The notes: generated by a model not told the origin, from the sequence alone. Numbered from the stretch's first letter, positions 1 to 10,605 are shown. The stretch: 64,000 nucleotides of DNA from Bog-756 sp963777665 (GCA_963777665.1 CAVZRJ010000012.1:1-64000); one strand, 5' to 3'. Program-made: numbers and translations.

Positions 1-1116
1 GCGTTTCCTGCTGGAGCCAGGGTGTAGTTCCAGTCACCATGGAACTCATGACGAAAGAGCGGGAGAGCGGCCAGTTCGGCCTTGCTCACCTGTACGCCGG
101 TCTCGTCGTAGTTCCAGTCCCGTTCGGCCTTGATTTTGAGGCCGCTCTTGGTGGTCGTCGCCGAGATCAGCTCGATGATGGTGCGATACGAGCCAAAGGT
201 CGGCCTCGCCAGTTCATGGAGATGAAGCTGAACATGCGGTGTTCGATCCGGTTCCACTTCGAAGTTCCCGGTGGGTAGTGGCAGACGGTGATCTCGAGGC
301 CGCTCTTGGGCGAACTTGGCCAGTTCGACCTTCCAGAGTTTGACCCGATGCCCGTTGGACCCCCCGGCATCGGCGGTGATCAACAGCTTGTCCGCGTCGG
401 GGAAGCGGAGCTGGCCCATTGAGTACCACCCGCGCCTGATGGCCTCGACGGCGAAGGCGCCGGTGTCTGCGGTGTCGCCGACTGAACCCAGCCCTCGTCG
501 TTCTCGATGTCATAGACGCCATAGGGCACGGCACGTCCGAGGTCCTTGTCGATGAAGTCGTGGGTCTTGGTCCGTGTCGGTTCGCCCGCGGGGTGCCACT
601 CGGCGCCTCCGTTCAAGACTTCGCCCACCCGTTCCTTCTTGGTGTCACACGAGATGACGGGTTGGCCGTCCTTGACGAAGCCCACGGCGGTGTCGTTGAG
701 GTAGTTGGACTGGGCATCTCGATCTGGGCTCTGGGTCCCTTCCTTTTGCTTCGACGGTGCCTGGAGTAAGTACCCGAGCTGGTGCAGCAGGCGCCGGACC
801 ACTCGGCTGAGGCCGAGTAGCCCTGGCGCACCAGCTCATCGGCCAGTTCGTAGGTCGACTTGGACGTCCAACACGCCATCGACATCGGATTGCCCACGTA
901 GAGATACCAGCTCATCGACCACGACCAGCAGGCCCAGCTGCTTGTCGATGGCCGGCTTGTCCCCGCCGCCGACAACACGTTGGCGATCTGATCTCCGACG
1001 CCCTCTTGCACCTCGCTGGTGGCCCGGATCACCGTGTTGCGGCTCATACCTGCCGCATCGGCCACCATGGTCTTGCCGCCAGTCCGAGCCAATGACGCCG
1101 TCGCTCCCACGATCAC
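1..1116 (-). pseudogene. ISAzo13-family transposase, decayed and cut by the window edge
   Basis: Fragments of one transposase are spread over different minus-strand frames. From the N-terminal side they show a helix-turn-helix stretch (AGMSRNTVIRA), a GGGDKPAIDK block, the LLHQLGYLLQA block, the VISCDTKKERVGE block with a catalytic Asp, a HDFIDKDLGRAVPYGVYD block, then CHYPPGTSKWNRIEHRMFSF with the final Glu and a C-terminal HGDWNYTLAP tail near position 1. This order is typical of ISAzo13 (Rhodopirellula-type DDE) transposases. At least four frame changes are needed to read it through, so no full protein can be made from this sequence. Some of the indels could be assembly errors, since other genes in the window also carry them. 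Confidence 0.8.
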
Positions 1117-1210
1117 ACGACGTTGGCCTCATTGACGTGAGGCAGAACGGTCTCGAATACCAGACCAGCTCCTCGGACGTCGCCTCCACATCAAGAGTTT
1201 ATACGCCGTC

Positions 1211-2246
1211 TTATCCTATGGCGGACCCTTCGTGGTCGGCGTCGAGGACCAGGTGCCGATAGGCGGTCTTGGAGATCTGCCGCTTCAGTGAGCGGATGGC
1301 CTCCTTCTTGGTCTTGCCCTCAGCCACCTTCTTCTCGAAGTAGAGCCGACCTTCGGAGTTGGTCTGGCGGATCTGACAGATGGCCACCATGTGGACAGCG
1401 TGGTTGAGCTTCCGGTTGCCTCTCCGAGGAAGTCGATGGTCACCCGGCCTCCCGACGAGACTTCGACCGGTGCGGTGCCGTTGTAGGAGGCGAACTGGTC
1501 CCGGCTCTTGAAGCGGGTGACATCGCCGGTGTAGCCGATGAGTGCACAGGCCAACACCGGGCCGATCCATCACGTCGGTGAGCGAGGTCCCCGATGCTCG
1601 GACCGCTACCGTGATCCGCTTGTAGACTCCTTCAGCTGGGCATCGAGACGACGCACGTCCTCCAGTAGCTCCAAGGCCAACTGGTGCCGGGTGGCTTCAG
1701 CTGGGGAGGACGGTTCGAACGCTCCGAGCAGCCCATCGGCGTCAGATGCGTTGAGCTCCTGGCAATTCCACCGGCGGCCAGGGAGGCGATCTGCGCATGC
1801 AGACGACACACCAGCTTGGTGCGGAGGCTCCCGATGTCCCGGTTGCGCTTGGCTAGGAGACGCAGCACGTCGGCATGATTTGCCGGCAGGACCGGCCGGA
1901 GCCCTGGGGAGCGGAGGGCCGCAATGGCCACCGACCGGGCGTCGTTGGGATCGTTCTTGTCCGACTTTCCTGTCCCGAGGACTCGCACTCTCGAGGCCAG
2001 CGTGGCAGGCACGTCGAACACGTGCTCACCGGTATCGACGAGCTGCTGAGCCAGCAGATAGCCAAGCCCTCCGGCGGACTCGATGGCCCATTGCGTACCT
2101 TGAACGGCTCGGCCCATCTGACCAACCGGTCGGTCTGCTGCCTGGTGGCCCGGACCGTGACGGTGGCCAGCTCGGCCTCGTCACAGCCAATGGCAACGGC
2201 GGTGTGGGTCGCCTCTGTGAGGGTCGATCCCGATGATGACGTTCAT
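1211..2246 (-). pseudogene. IS110-family transposase, frameshifted (copy 1)
   Basis: The start is read at an ATG at 2246, preceded by an AGGAGG ribosome binding site, giving MNVIIGIDPH, the usual IS110 N-terminus with the first catalytic Asp. The frame then breaks. Later fragments carry GTGKSDKNDPNDARSVAIAA (the second acidic cluster of the DEDD RuvC-like domain), the Transposase_20 region (LIGYTGDVTRFKSRDQFASY) and the C-terminal helix ending in KRQISKTAYRHLVLDA. At least three frameshifts separate them. The gene is packed against the stop of the next IS110 copy with only about 45 bp between, so its own left-end leader has been lost. Confidence 0.8.
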
Positions 2247-2291
2247 GAGTACCTCCTGGTTCGTGGTTAGACATCCCACGGCCGTAACTTG

Positions 2292-3514
2292 TCAAGCGGC
2301 TCGAGCTAGTTCAAGTTCTGCTCGGTGGCCCCAGGCGGTGGTCTCGTCGTAGGCGGAGTGGCTGACGAGGCAGCCATGGAGGATGCCCACCAGGCGATTT
2401 CCCAGGTGTCGGAGCGCCGCGTGGTGGGTGTCTCCGGCGGCCCTTCGATAGTCGTAGAAGGCCCGGGCTCCTGGCGAGGCGCTCATCGAGGTGAAGGCCC
2501 ACTGGTAGACGGCATCGGCCAGTCGCTTGTTGCGGGCGTAGCGGGCGAGCACGACCCGTTTGGTGCCCGAGGCCCGGGTGATGGGCGACGTGCCGGCGTA
2601 GTTTTTGCGAGACTTGGCGGTGGCATACCGGTTCGGCTCATCGCCGAATTCGCCGAGCACCCGGGCGCTGAGGATGGTCCCTAGTCCTGGCAGGGATCGG
2701 ACCACCTCGGCATCCGGGTGTTGCTCAAAATGGGCTTCGAGCTCCTGGGCCAGCTCGGCCACCTGGGCGTTCATGGTGGCGATCACCGCCACGGTGGCCG
2801 AGACCGAGGAGCCCATGGCTGTGGCCACCAGGGCCGAGCCCTGGAGTTGCGGTGCCCGCAGGGCCTCTTGGATTTCCTCGGCCCGCTGGTCGATCCGACG
2901 TTGACGACCACCTCGTCTTAGGGCGGCGGCGATCTTGGATCGGGACAGGCCCGCCCCGAGTGTCGGGGTGGGAGCCACCTTCAGCACCTCGAGGGCATCA
3001 CCGCTGGTCAGGTCGTCGAAGGCCACCAGGGCGGCCGGGATAGAACTCCCGCAGGGTGGAGCGCAAGAAGTTGGTCTGGCGGGTCCGCGACCAGATCATG
3101 GTCTGGTGGGCCCGGGCCAGCACCTTGATGGCTTCGGCCAGTTCACTGTCCCCGGCGACCGGACGGTGGTTGTGCCGGTCGGTCCGGACCATGTCGGCCA
3201 GCACCTTGGCGTCCCCGGGGTCGGACTTGGCCCCCGAGGTCGAGTGCCGGTCCCGATAGCGGGAGGTCGACATCGGGTTCACCGCGAAGACCTGGTAGCC
3301 GGCGGCCACCAGGGCCCCGACGAACAGGCCCCGGTCGGTCTCGATCCCGATCACCACCTCATCGGGTTCTTCGGCGTGGGACCCACCATCTCGTGGAACC
3401 GGGCGATGCCTCTACCCCTTCGGGCAGCCGGCCACCGGCCAGTCGCTTGCCGTCCTCATCCTGGACGAACACGTCGTGGTGGGCTTCCGCCCAGTCCACT
3501 CCGACAAAGATCAT
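2292..3514 (-). pseudogene. IS110-family transposase, frameshifted (copy 2)
   Basis: An ATG at 3514 opens MIFVGVDWAEAHHDVFV, a typical IS110/IS1111 N-terminus. The frame is lost near 3405 and picked up as VIGIETDRGLFVGALVAAGY and SGAKSDPGDAKVLADMVRTD (catalytic acidic residues). It is lost again near 3040 and resumes as the coiled-coil and Transposase_20 part (SLPGLGTILSARVLGEFGD, then YAGTSPITRASG) down to the stop at 2292. Only two indels separate it from an intact gene, so it is younger than copy 1 or damaged only by sequencing errors. The region just upstream is dealt with in the next entry. Confidence 0.8.
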
Positions 3515-4015
3515 TAACCTCGCTCCTCTCCATCGACGGTCACTACATGAGCCCGAGGACTCCAGCAGCTTCCTAATGGATCAGTGCTCGAGGCACGACA
3601 TCCCACCAGCCGTCCGAGGAGACCTCACCGACCAACAGGGGCACGATCTAACCGTAGGACTCAAGGTCCTGGAACCGGCAGTGCTCACCTGTTGGCGGCT
3701 CGGTGACCAGCCTCACTCCCTCAAGGGGTGAAGTGGTCGATCCCCATTAGGAACCGCCAGGGCACTCCTGATTCCGATCGTCGTACACATCCTCTTTTGA
3801 GCCACTAGGCGGCAAGGACCTGGTGGGGAGCTGTTCGTTCGAAAGCCAGACGACAACAGCCGCCAGCAGGCGCTTCAGGAACAACCCCACCAAGGTCCTC
3901 TGAACGCTACAAATTCAGCAGCAGCGTCTGCCATCAGCCTCAATCAGGCACATCCGGGCGTGTCGATAACTTGCCCCAACGGCACCTTGCCACCAGCGAC
4001 ACTTACTCGACTCGA
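3515..4015 (-). other. Gene-free stretch; upstream part is a candidate IS110 bridge-RNA leader
   Basis: No convincing coding frame is seen in these 501 bases. The part up to about 3740 lies directly 5' of the IS110 copy 2 transposase. On the minus strand it contains an ATTAGGAAGC box (3568-3577) resembling the TAATAGGAGCC box (12499-12509) in the leader of the intact IS110 element. IS110-group elements are known to encode a bridge RNA in this left-end leader, so this may be a relic of one. Nothing recognisable is seen between about 3740 and 4015. Confidence 0.35.
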
Positions 4016-5024
4016 TCAGCCGAACACGAACCAGGCGACCTTCGTGCCGACCGGGACACTACCCGTGAAGTAGATCGTGATTTTGCCGGTCGTCGTGTTC
4101 GGGACCGCGGCGCAACTACGCCAACAGTCCTGGTTAGCTTGCAGCATTGCCAGGACGTGACTCGTAGTCGTCAAACCTCCGGGCACTACCCCAGTAAGTA
4201 CAGAGGTCCCAGCCGTCGTGAGGCTTGTCACGCCACTGCGGGTGAAGGTGGCCTTGCCCTCGACGTTGAGCGCCGTGCCGGTGGCGCTTTGAGCAGTCAC
4301 CCCGATGCCGTGACCTCCACTGAAGTCCACGCCGACGACGCCACTTTGACCAATGGCAAGAGTTGCGCCTTTAACACCTGTGCCCTGGACTGAATCGCCA
4401 AAAACGCCGACGCCGCCTGGACCGGTGGGAGTGTCGTCATCCACCACGGCGCCAGCAAGAGAGTCTTGTATCGAGGGTCCGCTGGTCTGTCCCCACACGC
4501 CGGTCCCGTTCTCGGCGCTCGACATACCAAACACGCCGGCCCCGGTCACGGCGCTCGACAGACCATACACGCCGGTACCCGCGTTGGAAGTTCCCTTCAC
4601 TCCGACACCGCCACCGGCGCTGTTGTCGAAGCCGTCGATTCCCTTGGAACCGTTGTTCGTCGTGATGCCCTGGATACCATCACTGCCGCTTGATGTCCCG
4701 ATGACGCCAGCGACACTGTTAGAGTCACCAACCACCCCGGCGGTCGCTCCGATCCCGCTCGCCGCGCCCGATACTCCGCGGAGGCCACTTCCGCCACTGG
4801 CGGTCACTTCGGTCGTATTTGTCGCCGGGTTGGCCTGGCCGATTTCGACCGGAGTACCGTTGCTCCCGCGGGATCCGCACTCATCATCACGCCGGCAACG
4901 GCACCGACACCTGATGCTGCTCCGAGCATCAGGGCCCGCCGACCCAGCTTCCCAAGCGGCTTGTTCCCACCGCCTCCGTTGTCTGCAGACGTGACTTCTT
5001 CATCACTACCAGTTCGTCATCCAT
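4016..5024 (-). pseudogene. Glycine-rich GVxG-repeat protein with broken twin-arginine signal peptide
   Basis: The long frame from 4807 to 4016 encodes tandem repeats of about 15-20 residues with a G-V-x-G core (GVYGLSS, GVFGMSS, GVWGQTSG, GVGVFGDS). A C-terminal domain ends VLAMLQANQDCW and GKITIYFTGSVPVGTKVAW. Upstream sequence in other frames continues the same protein: GRRALMLGAASGVGAVAG looks like a Tat signal, followed by NGTPVEIGQANPATNTTEV. The likely original start is the ATG at 5024 (MDDEL). Joining these needs two frame changes, near 5007 and near 4860. Proteins of this build occur in actinobacteria as exported or surface proteins of unknown function. As written, the long frame would start internally and lack the signal. 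Confidence 0.6.
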
Positions 5025-5337
5025 GGCCGCTCCCGCCTCCTCAGTTGAGTCCCGAAGTCATCACCGGTCGGTGATGTCGCGATAACGCTTCCACCAGGGA
5101 GGAACCGAGTCAATCGGTTCAGCCAGGACCGCCACGACCAGCGTCCACCTGGTACCCCTCAAGGCGGTAGGCAACTCACGCTCCGTGGTACCGGGCCTAG
5201 CGCGCTACGGACGCCCAGCGGCAGACTTCGACATTTCAGGTGTCTCATCACAGTGTTGGAGGTCACCCAAGACAGCCTCGCCGAGAAAGGCGGAGCCTTG
5301 TCGTCACTTCGGCGGAAGGTAGGTAACGGGCCTAGTG
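5025..5337. other. Gene-free stretch before the IS21 element
   Basis: No gene is seen in these 313 bases. Two imperfect copies of a CGGGCCTAG(C/T)G(C/T)GCT sequence occur, near 5190 and 5328. The second touches the presumed left end of the IS21 element, so it could be flanking host sequence or part of the terminus. Confidence 0.4.
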
Positions 5338-5504
5338 TGCTGTCAGCTTGTTCTGCTGCGGATCACTGAAATTCCCCACCCTCGATCACTGAAATTCCCC
5401 ACCCTCGATGCGGGGTGGGGGCCACTTGAAGGGTCCGCCAAACCGGTGGAGGGCCCCTCGAAGCTGGCGGTGTCCAAGCCGACCAGCCCGAGGAGCCCCC
5501 TGCC

Positions 5505-6880
5505 ATGTTCTCAGTGGGAGAAGACGTGGAAGCAGATGCACTGTTCAAGCGGGGGTGGACCGTCTCGGCCATCGCCCGCCACCTGGGTCGTGACCGTAAG
5601 ACGGTCCGGTCCTATCTGTCGGGCGAGCGCGCACCAGGTGTCCGCCGTTCCGACGTTCCCGACCCGCTCGACGAGTACCCGCGTATGTCGTCGCCCGGTT
5701 CGCCGACGACCCGCACCTGTGGGCCTCGGCCCTCTTTGACGAGGTGGTCGCCCTCGGGTATCTCTCGTCCTATGTGAGCTTCGCCCGCCAGATCCGCCTG
5801 GCCGGGCTGCGTCCGCACTGCGAGGCGTGCTCGGGGGTAAAGGGCCGAGAGACCATCGAGATCGACCATCCGAGTGGCGAGGAGATCCAGTGGGACTGGT
5901 TCGAGCGGCGTCACGTTCCCTGGGGGCAGACCGCCTATGGACTCCTCGGCACGCTGTCGCATTCGGGACGCACCCGGGGGGTGCTCGCCGAGTCGATGGA
6001 CCAGGCCCATCTCATCGAGGCCATGGACGCAGTGATGCGACGCCTGGGTGGCACCGCCCGCAAGTGGCGCACCGACCGTCTGGCCACGGTCATCGTGCCC
6101 GGCACCGCCGACGTCCAAGCCAGCTTCGCTCCGGTGGCCAAGCACTACGGAGCCATCGTCGTCCCTTGCCCACCGAGGAGGGGGAACCGCAAGGGGGCCG
6201 TCGAGTGCGGCGTGAAGTTCTGCTGCGGCCGCTGGTGGCGCACCATGACGGCCACCACCATGGCCGACGCCCAAGTGAGCATGGATCGGTTCTGGTCGAC
6301 CACCGGGGACGCCCGCCTGCGGCCTCCGGGGCGCTATCTCGACCCTGCCGAGCTGGCCAAGGAGCAAGGCCGCCCGAAGTGGCCGAGTGTGGGTGAGCTG
6401 GCCGACGCCGAGGTGCTGATGGCCCTGCCGGCGGTTCCCTACCCGGCCACCATCGAAGAGCACAAGGTCGTCGACGACAAGGCCAGCGTGGCCTTCCGGG
6501 GCAACCGCTACTCGGTGCCACCGGGGATGGGCGGTGCTGAGCTCACCCTCCGGCACCGGCTGGGCACCGGCAGCCTCGAGGTCTTTGCACCCTCGGGCAT
6601 CGAGCTCGTGTCCCACCGCCTCGCCCAACCGGGGGCAGGCGCCATGGTGCGCACCGAGGCCCACCGGGTTGCCCTCGAAGCCGTGGTGCTCTCCCAGTTC
6701 TCAACCGAGCGTCCCTGTGACCGCAAGGCCAACAAGCCACCCGGTCGAGCCGCCCTGGCAGAACGGGAACGGCTGGTCCGAGGACCGGGAACGGAACCGA
6801 GTGTCGACCTCGACGCCATGGCCGAGATCATCGCCCTGGCCTTCCCCGGAGGGACCGAGGCCCGGGAGGTGCCGGCATGA
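5505..6880 (+). pseudogene. istA: IS21 transposase IstA, one frameshift
   Basis: The N-terminal part (from 5505) has the IstA helix-turn-helix (TVSAIARHLGRDRKTVRSYL). The frame breaks near 5682, and the rest is read in another frame: YVVARFADDPHLWASALFDE, the DDE core with EIQWDWFE, KWRTDRLATVIV and GNRKGAVE, then the C-terminal beta-barrel and basic region. IstA is the DDE strand-transfer enzyme that acts with the IstB AAA+ helper at the element ends. It ends with an ATGA overlap with istB. Only one indel separates it from an intact protein of about 458 residues. The start codon is an ATG after MFSVGEDVEAD; a short upstream extension is possible. Confidence 0.8.
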
Positions 6881-7389
6881 GCGAGAACTCCACCTACCAG
6901 GAGCTCAGAGCGTATTTGGCCTTCCTGCGGATGACCGCGGCCGCCGAGGCACTGCCGGGCGAGCTCGACCATGCCCTCAAGTCCAACCTCAGTCACCAGG
7001 ATTTCCTAGAGCGACTGCTCGCCGTCGAGGTGACCGCAGTCGACGAGCGGCGACGGGCCAGCCTGTCCCGCTTCGCCTCGCTACCCTCCCCGTTTACCTT
7101 GTCCGACTTCGACTTCTCCGCCCAGCCGTCGGTGGACAAGAAGACGATCGACGAGCTGGCCACACTGCGCTTCATCGAAGATGCGACCAACGTGCTCCTG
7201 ATCGGCCCGCCAGGGGTGGGCAAGACCATGCTGGCCGTCGGACTCGGACACCAAGCGGTCGCAGCGGGGATGCGCACCTACTACACCACGGCGGCCGACC
7301 TGGCTGCCCGCTGTCACCGGGCAGCCCTCGAGGGCCGGTGGGCGACGACCATGCGCTTCTATGCCGGACCGCGCCTTTTGATTATTGAC
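6877..7389 (+). pseudogene. istB: IstB helper ATPase, 5' part, split by RIT insertion
   Basis: Encodes the N-terminal 170 residues of IstB, the AAA+ ATPase partner of IstA. It includes the IstB N-terminal region (YQELRAYLAFLRMTAAAEAL), the Walker A motif LLIGPPGVGKTM and the hydrophobic strand LLIID that leads into Walker B. The coding sequence stops matching IstB exactly at the inverted repeat of the RIT element. The missing C-terminal part starts again at 10802 with DELGY, so reading from LLIID to DELGY restores the normal IstB sequence. This shows that the RIT element entered istB in the Walker B region. Confidence 0.9.
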
Positions 7390-7495
7390 CTATGCCGACA
7401 CCGGAACTATGCCGACACGGCGTGGCGGGTGGCTCCGGCAGCCTGACGGCGGAGGGCTTCTGCACCCACTGGCGGGCAGAGAGGTCGGCATAGTT
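7387..7495 (+). repeat. RIT left terminal inverted repeat
   Basis: It matches the reverse complement of 10667-10775 without mismatch over 109 bp. It contains three sub-copies of the core ATGCCGAC: two in direct orientation at the outer end (7391-7399 and 7409-7417) and one inverted at the inner end (about 7484-7492). These cores are candidate recombinase arm or core binding sites. Confidence 0.95.
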
Positions 7496-8483
7496 ACAGC
7501 CCCTCCAGAAAGGCGAGCAGAGCGTCGCCGGGACGGTATCGACCAGGGGCGGCCGAGGTTGGCGTGGTCCGATCGAGGGCGCGTTGCTTGATGGTCATGT
7601 CCGCGTGGAGATAGGGCTGTGTGGATCGAACGTCGGCGTGGCCGAGCCATAGCGCTATCACCGAAGTGTCCACGCCGGCTTGGAGGAGTGACATGGCGCA
7701 GCTATGCCTGAGGGTGTGCGGGTGCAGCCCTTCAGCGCGGATCGACGGGCATCTCGATGCGGCGATGGCTCCGTGTTTCCGCACGAGGCGCTCGACTGCA
7801 TCGACGCTCAGTCGGCGCCCCGTCCGTGTCGGAAACAACGGGTCGTCACGAAGGCCCGACCGCTCGCTAATCCAGACGCCGAGGACCGCTTCAGTGGGCG
7901 ACGTCAGCGGGACTGCCCGGTGCTTGCGGCCCTTTCCCTCGCATCGGACGTTGGCGCCGACGCCGAGGCTGACGTCGCCGCAGTCCAACCCGGTGAGCTC
8001 GGACACGCGCAGTCCGGTCTGCACGCCCAAAAGCAGCATCGCCCGGTCGCGTCGACCCTCCCACCGGGATCGATCTGGGGCGTCGATCAGCGCATCGATC
8101 TCAGGAGCGCTGAGGAACGAGACGACGGGCTTCTCGAAGCGCTTCGGCGGAATGGCCAGGACCCGCTGGATGAGTCCGGCGTGCTCGGGATGGCGTAGGG
8201 ACGCATAGACGAACAGCGACCGGACCGCAGTGAGGCGCAGGTTGCGCGTCCGCGCCCCGTTGCCGCGCTCGACCTCGAGGTGGTCCAAGAAGGCGCTCAC
8301 CGTCTCCGCGTCGAGGTCGTCCCATTCGAGGGCGTTCGGGGTCTTCCCGGTTCGATGGTGCACGAAGACCATAAGCAGCTTGAGCGAGTCTCGATATGAG
8401 GCGATGGTGCGCGGGCTGGCGTGGCGCTGGCGGGCCAGGCGGTCGACGAAGAAACTCTCGAGAGTTGGTGCGACCAGGCTCAT
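7494..8483 (-). CDS. RIT tyrosine recombinase C
   Basis: A 329-residue phage-integrase-family recombinase and the last of the trio. An N-terminal SAM-like DNA-binding domain (FFVDRLARQRHASPRTIASY) is followed by the catalytic domain with the first Arg in TGLRVSELTGLD, the HxLRH box in LHPHTLRHSCA, the second His in LWLGHADVRST, and the Tyr nucleophile in PYLHADM. The ATG at 8483 is chosen because it overlaps the ritB stop as ATGA; the open frame extends further upstream without support. The stop codon falls within the inner edge of the left inverted repeat, so the gene is packed right against the element end. It should act with the other two recombinases. Confidence 0.88.
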   Translation of the reverse strand: MSLVAPTLESFFVDRLARQRHASPRTIASYRDSLKLLMVFVHHRTGKTPNALEWDDLDAETVSAFLDHLEVERGNGARTRNLRLTAVRSLFVYASLRHPEHAGLIQRVLAIPPKRFEKPVVSFLSAPEIDALIDAPDRSRWEGRRDRAMLLLGVQTGLRVSELTGLDCGDVSLGVGANVRCEGKGRKHRAVPLTSPTEAVLGVWISERSGLRDDPLFPTRTGRRLSVDAVERLVRKHGAIAASRCPSIRAEGLHPHTLRHSCAMSLLQAGVDTSVIALWLGHADVRSTQPYLHADMTIKQRALDRTTPTSAAPGRYRPGDALLAFLEGL

Positions 8484-9412
8484 CTTGAGATCACCCCCCG
8501 AGACAACTCGAGGCGGCCGGCGGCGAGGGACAACAGCTCTGGCGCCGCTGACAGATACCAATACGTCGAGCGTGGATCTCGGTGGCCGAGGTAGGTCGAC
8601 AGCCTCGGGAGGAGAGCCTCGACGTCCTCGCCGGCTCGATACCATTCGAGCAGCGTCCGCACGGCGAAGGTGTGTCGAAGGTCATGGATGCGCGGCTGCG
8701 TCGCCGAACCGGCGCCGACTCCCGTGTCAGCACGCAGGCGGCTGAAGACTTGGTGGACGACCGGATAAATCAACCGGGTGCTGCGCACGGAGACGAAGAA
8801 GCTGGCCGTCGCTGGTCGCTCACAGAGCCGGTCGCGCACCTCGCCATAACGGCTGAGAGCGGCCAGCGTGCAGGGCAGCACGGGAACCTGCCGGGACTTG
8901 CCGAACTTCGATTCGCGGATGAACAGGACGCCTTCGGTCCAATCGATGTCGCCCCGGTCCAGCTTGAGCGCCTCGCCGACGCGCATACCGGTGGCGGCCA
9001 GCAGCCCGATGACCGTCTCGTGGGTGGCGGCCGGAAGCCGCCAGCGCATCGCACGGGCCCGATCCATCAACGCGCCGACGTCGGCGGGGCTGTAGATAAA
9101 CGGAGGCCGCCATCGCTGGCGGCTCGGGATCAACCCCAGGGGCGGCACCTGCGTGCCTGGTTCGATACCCGCCATGTGGCGGGCAAAGCCGCGGGCGATT
9201 GTCATCCGCCTCGGCCAGACACTCGTGGACGGGTCGCCACCCGGCTCCTGGGCCCATGCAAGCGCCGCCTCGATGGTGACTGTCGTGGCGCCGATGCGGT
9301 CCAAGTAAGCGACGAAACGGGGCAGGAGCCGGTGGGCCTCCGCCAGGTCGTGGCCGAGGGAGCGACGCAGCGTCAGGTAGTCCTCGGCATTTCGGGAAAG
9401 TGCGCTCATCAC
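8480..9412 (-). CDS. RIT tyrosine recombinase B
   Basis: A 310-residue tyrosine recombinase, middle gene of the trio. Visible catalytic residues are Arg in TGMRVGEALKLDRGDIDW, HxLRH in IHDLRHTFAVRTLLEW, the second His in YLGHRDPRSTYWYL, and the Tyr in the same block. The catalytic part carries an acidic insertion (YRAGEDVEALLPRL) before the second His that the other two lack. It overlaps its neighbours by 4 bp on both sides, which implies coupled translation from one transcript that starts upstream of the first gene. It is probably not redundant, since the three proteins are only distantly alike. Confidence 0.88.
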   Translation of the reverse strand: MMSALSRNAEDYLTLRRSLGHDLAEAHRLLPRFVAYLDRIGATTVTIEAALAWAQEPGGDPSTSVWPRRMTIARGFARHMAGIEPGTQVPPLGLIPSRQRWRPPFIYSPADVGALMDRARAMRWRLPAATHETVIGLLAATGMRVGEALKLDRGDIDWTEGVLFIRESKFGKSRQVPVLPCTLAALSRYGEVRDRLCERPATASFFVSVRSTRLIYPVVHQVFSRLRADTGVGAGSATQPRIHDLRHTFAVRTLLEWYRAGEDVEALLPRLSTYLGHRDPRSTYWYLSAAPELLSLAAGRLELSRGVISR

Positions 9413-10605
9413 GCCGCTCCAGGCCAGGGCAAGGCGACGCTGCGAAGCGAGACCGGGTCGACTTTCGCGTAGACCGCCGTGGTGCCCAGATCCCGATGTC
9501 GGAGGATCTGGCTCACTTCGACAAGGGTCGACCCACGCCGAAGCAGTTCGGTGGCGAGCGCGTGGCGAAGGCGGTGCGCTCCGACACGGGGAACGCCGGC
9601 CCGGTCACACGCCCGACGTGCGACGTCGCTCACCAGGTCGGGACGGATGGCGCGTGTCGGAGCCTTGAGCACGAGGAACACCTGGCGGATCGGAACTGAC
9701 GGACGGACATCGCACAGATAAGCCGTGAGCGCCTCGCCCACGTCGCTCGGCAGCGGCATGCGGTCCTGCCGGCGGGCCTTGCCCCGCACGACGATCTCAC
9801 CAGCGCGCCAATCGATGTCGCCCAGCTCGAGACGCGCCACTTCGGCCGAGCGCAGGCCCAGACGCGCCACCAGTGTCAAGATGGCAAAGTCGCGAACCCC
9901 GTCGGGCGAGTTCCGATCGCAGCTATCCAGCAGAAGCTGCACATCTCCCGTCGCGATTCCGAGGGGCACCCGAGTGTCGCGCCAGCCAGCCACGGGGGGC
10001 ACGGCCGTCGCTAGCGGAAGCGGGGTCAAGCCCTTCAGATACAGAAAGCGCAGCAACGATCGCAGCTCCGCGACCCGGCCTTTTCCCGCTCCGACCGTGA
10101 GACGGGCGCATTCCCGAACAAGAAAGCTGACGACGTCGGACCCGGCGAGGTCCTCGACGAACCGGCTGCCGGCGGCGGCGGCCCGCTCCTCAAGGAACCG
10201 GCGAGCGAGAATCTCGTAGCGAAGCACGGTTGGAGCGGCCAGGCCCCGCTCGAGCACGAGCCAGTCCTTGTATTGGACCACGAGATCGTCGACCGGCGTC
10301 GAAGGCGCCACCGTTGGAATGAGCACGCCCAGGCTGTCCAGGTATTGAAGCAGCGGCGCAAACCCGCGCACGGTGGGCACGCGGCGGCGTCCAGCTGCTC
10401 GGCGCGAACGGAGGAACCCTTCGACCGCATCTTCGGAGAGCTGCGAGACCTCCAGGACCTCGCTCTCCATCCATAGGCCGAGCTGGCCGACATCCTTCAA
10501 TGCGTTCCTGACGGTGCCCGGCGTATAGCCCGACTCCAGCAGACGAGCACTGAACCCTTCGATGAACGGGCCCATCCGGCCCGGCGTTCTTCTTGTCCCT
10601 GACAT
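9409..10605 (-). CDS. RIT tyrosine recombinase A
   Basis: A 398-residue tyrosine recombinase, first gene of the trio and nearest the presumed promoter by the right inverted repeat. An N-terminal extension of about 100 residues precedes the SAM-like domain (LVLERGLAAPTVLRYEILAR). The catalytic domain shows Arg in RLGLRSAEVARLELGDIDW, HxLRH in GAHRLRHALATEL, the second His as LRHRDLGTT, and Tyr in AVYAKVD. The stop overlaps the next start as ATGA. The start is the ATG at 10605 (MSGTRRTPGRM), which leaves about 60 bp between gene and repeat for a promoter. Confidence 0.88.
   Translation of the reverse strand: MSGTRRTPGRMGPFIEGFSARLLESGYTPGTVRNALKDVGQLGLWMESEVLEVSQLSEDAVEGFLRSRRAAGRRRVPTVRGFAPLLQYLDSLGVLIPTVAPSTPVDDLVVQYKDWLVLERGLAAPTVLRYEILARRFLEERAAAAGSRFVEDLAGSDVVSFLVRECARLTVGAGKGRVAELRSLLRFLYLKGLTPLPLATAVPPVAGWRDTRVPLGIATGDVQLLLDSCDRNSPDGVRDFAILTLVARLGLRSAEVARLELGDIDWRAGEIVVRGKARRQDRMPLPSDVGEALTAYLCDVRPSVPIRQVFLVLKAPTRAIRPDLVSDVARRACDRAGVPRVGAHRLRHALATELLRRGSTLVEVSQILRHRDLGTTAVYAKVDPVSLRSVALPWPGAA

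Noticed and set aside
3393..3731. Plus-strand open frame in the IS110 copy 2 leader
   Set aside because: Composition unlike the neighbouring proteins, no start signal and overlap with the decayed transposase; the region is better explained as a non-coding leader.
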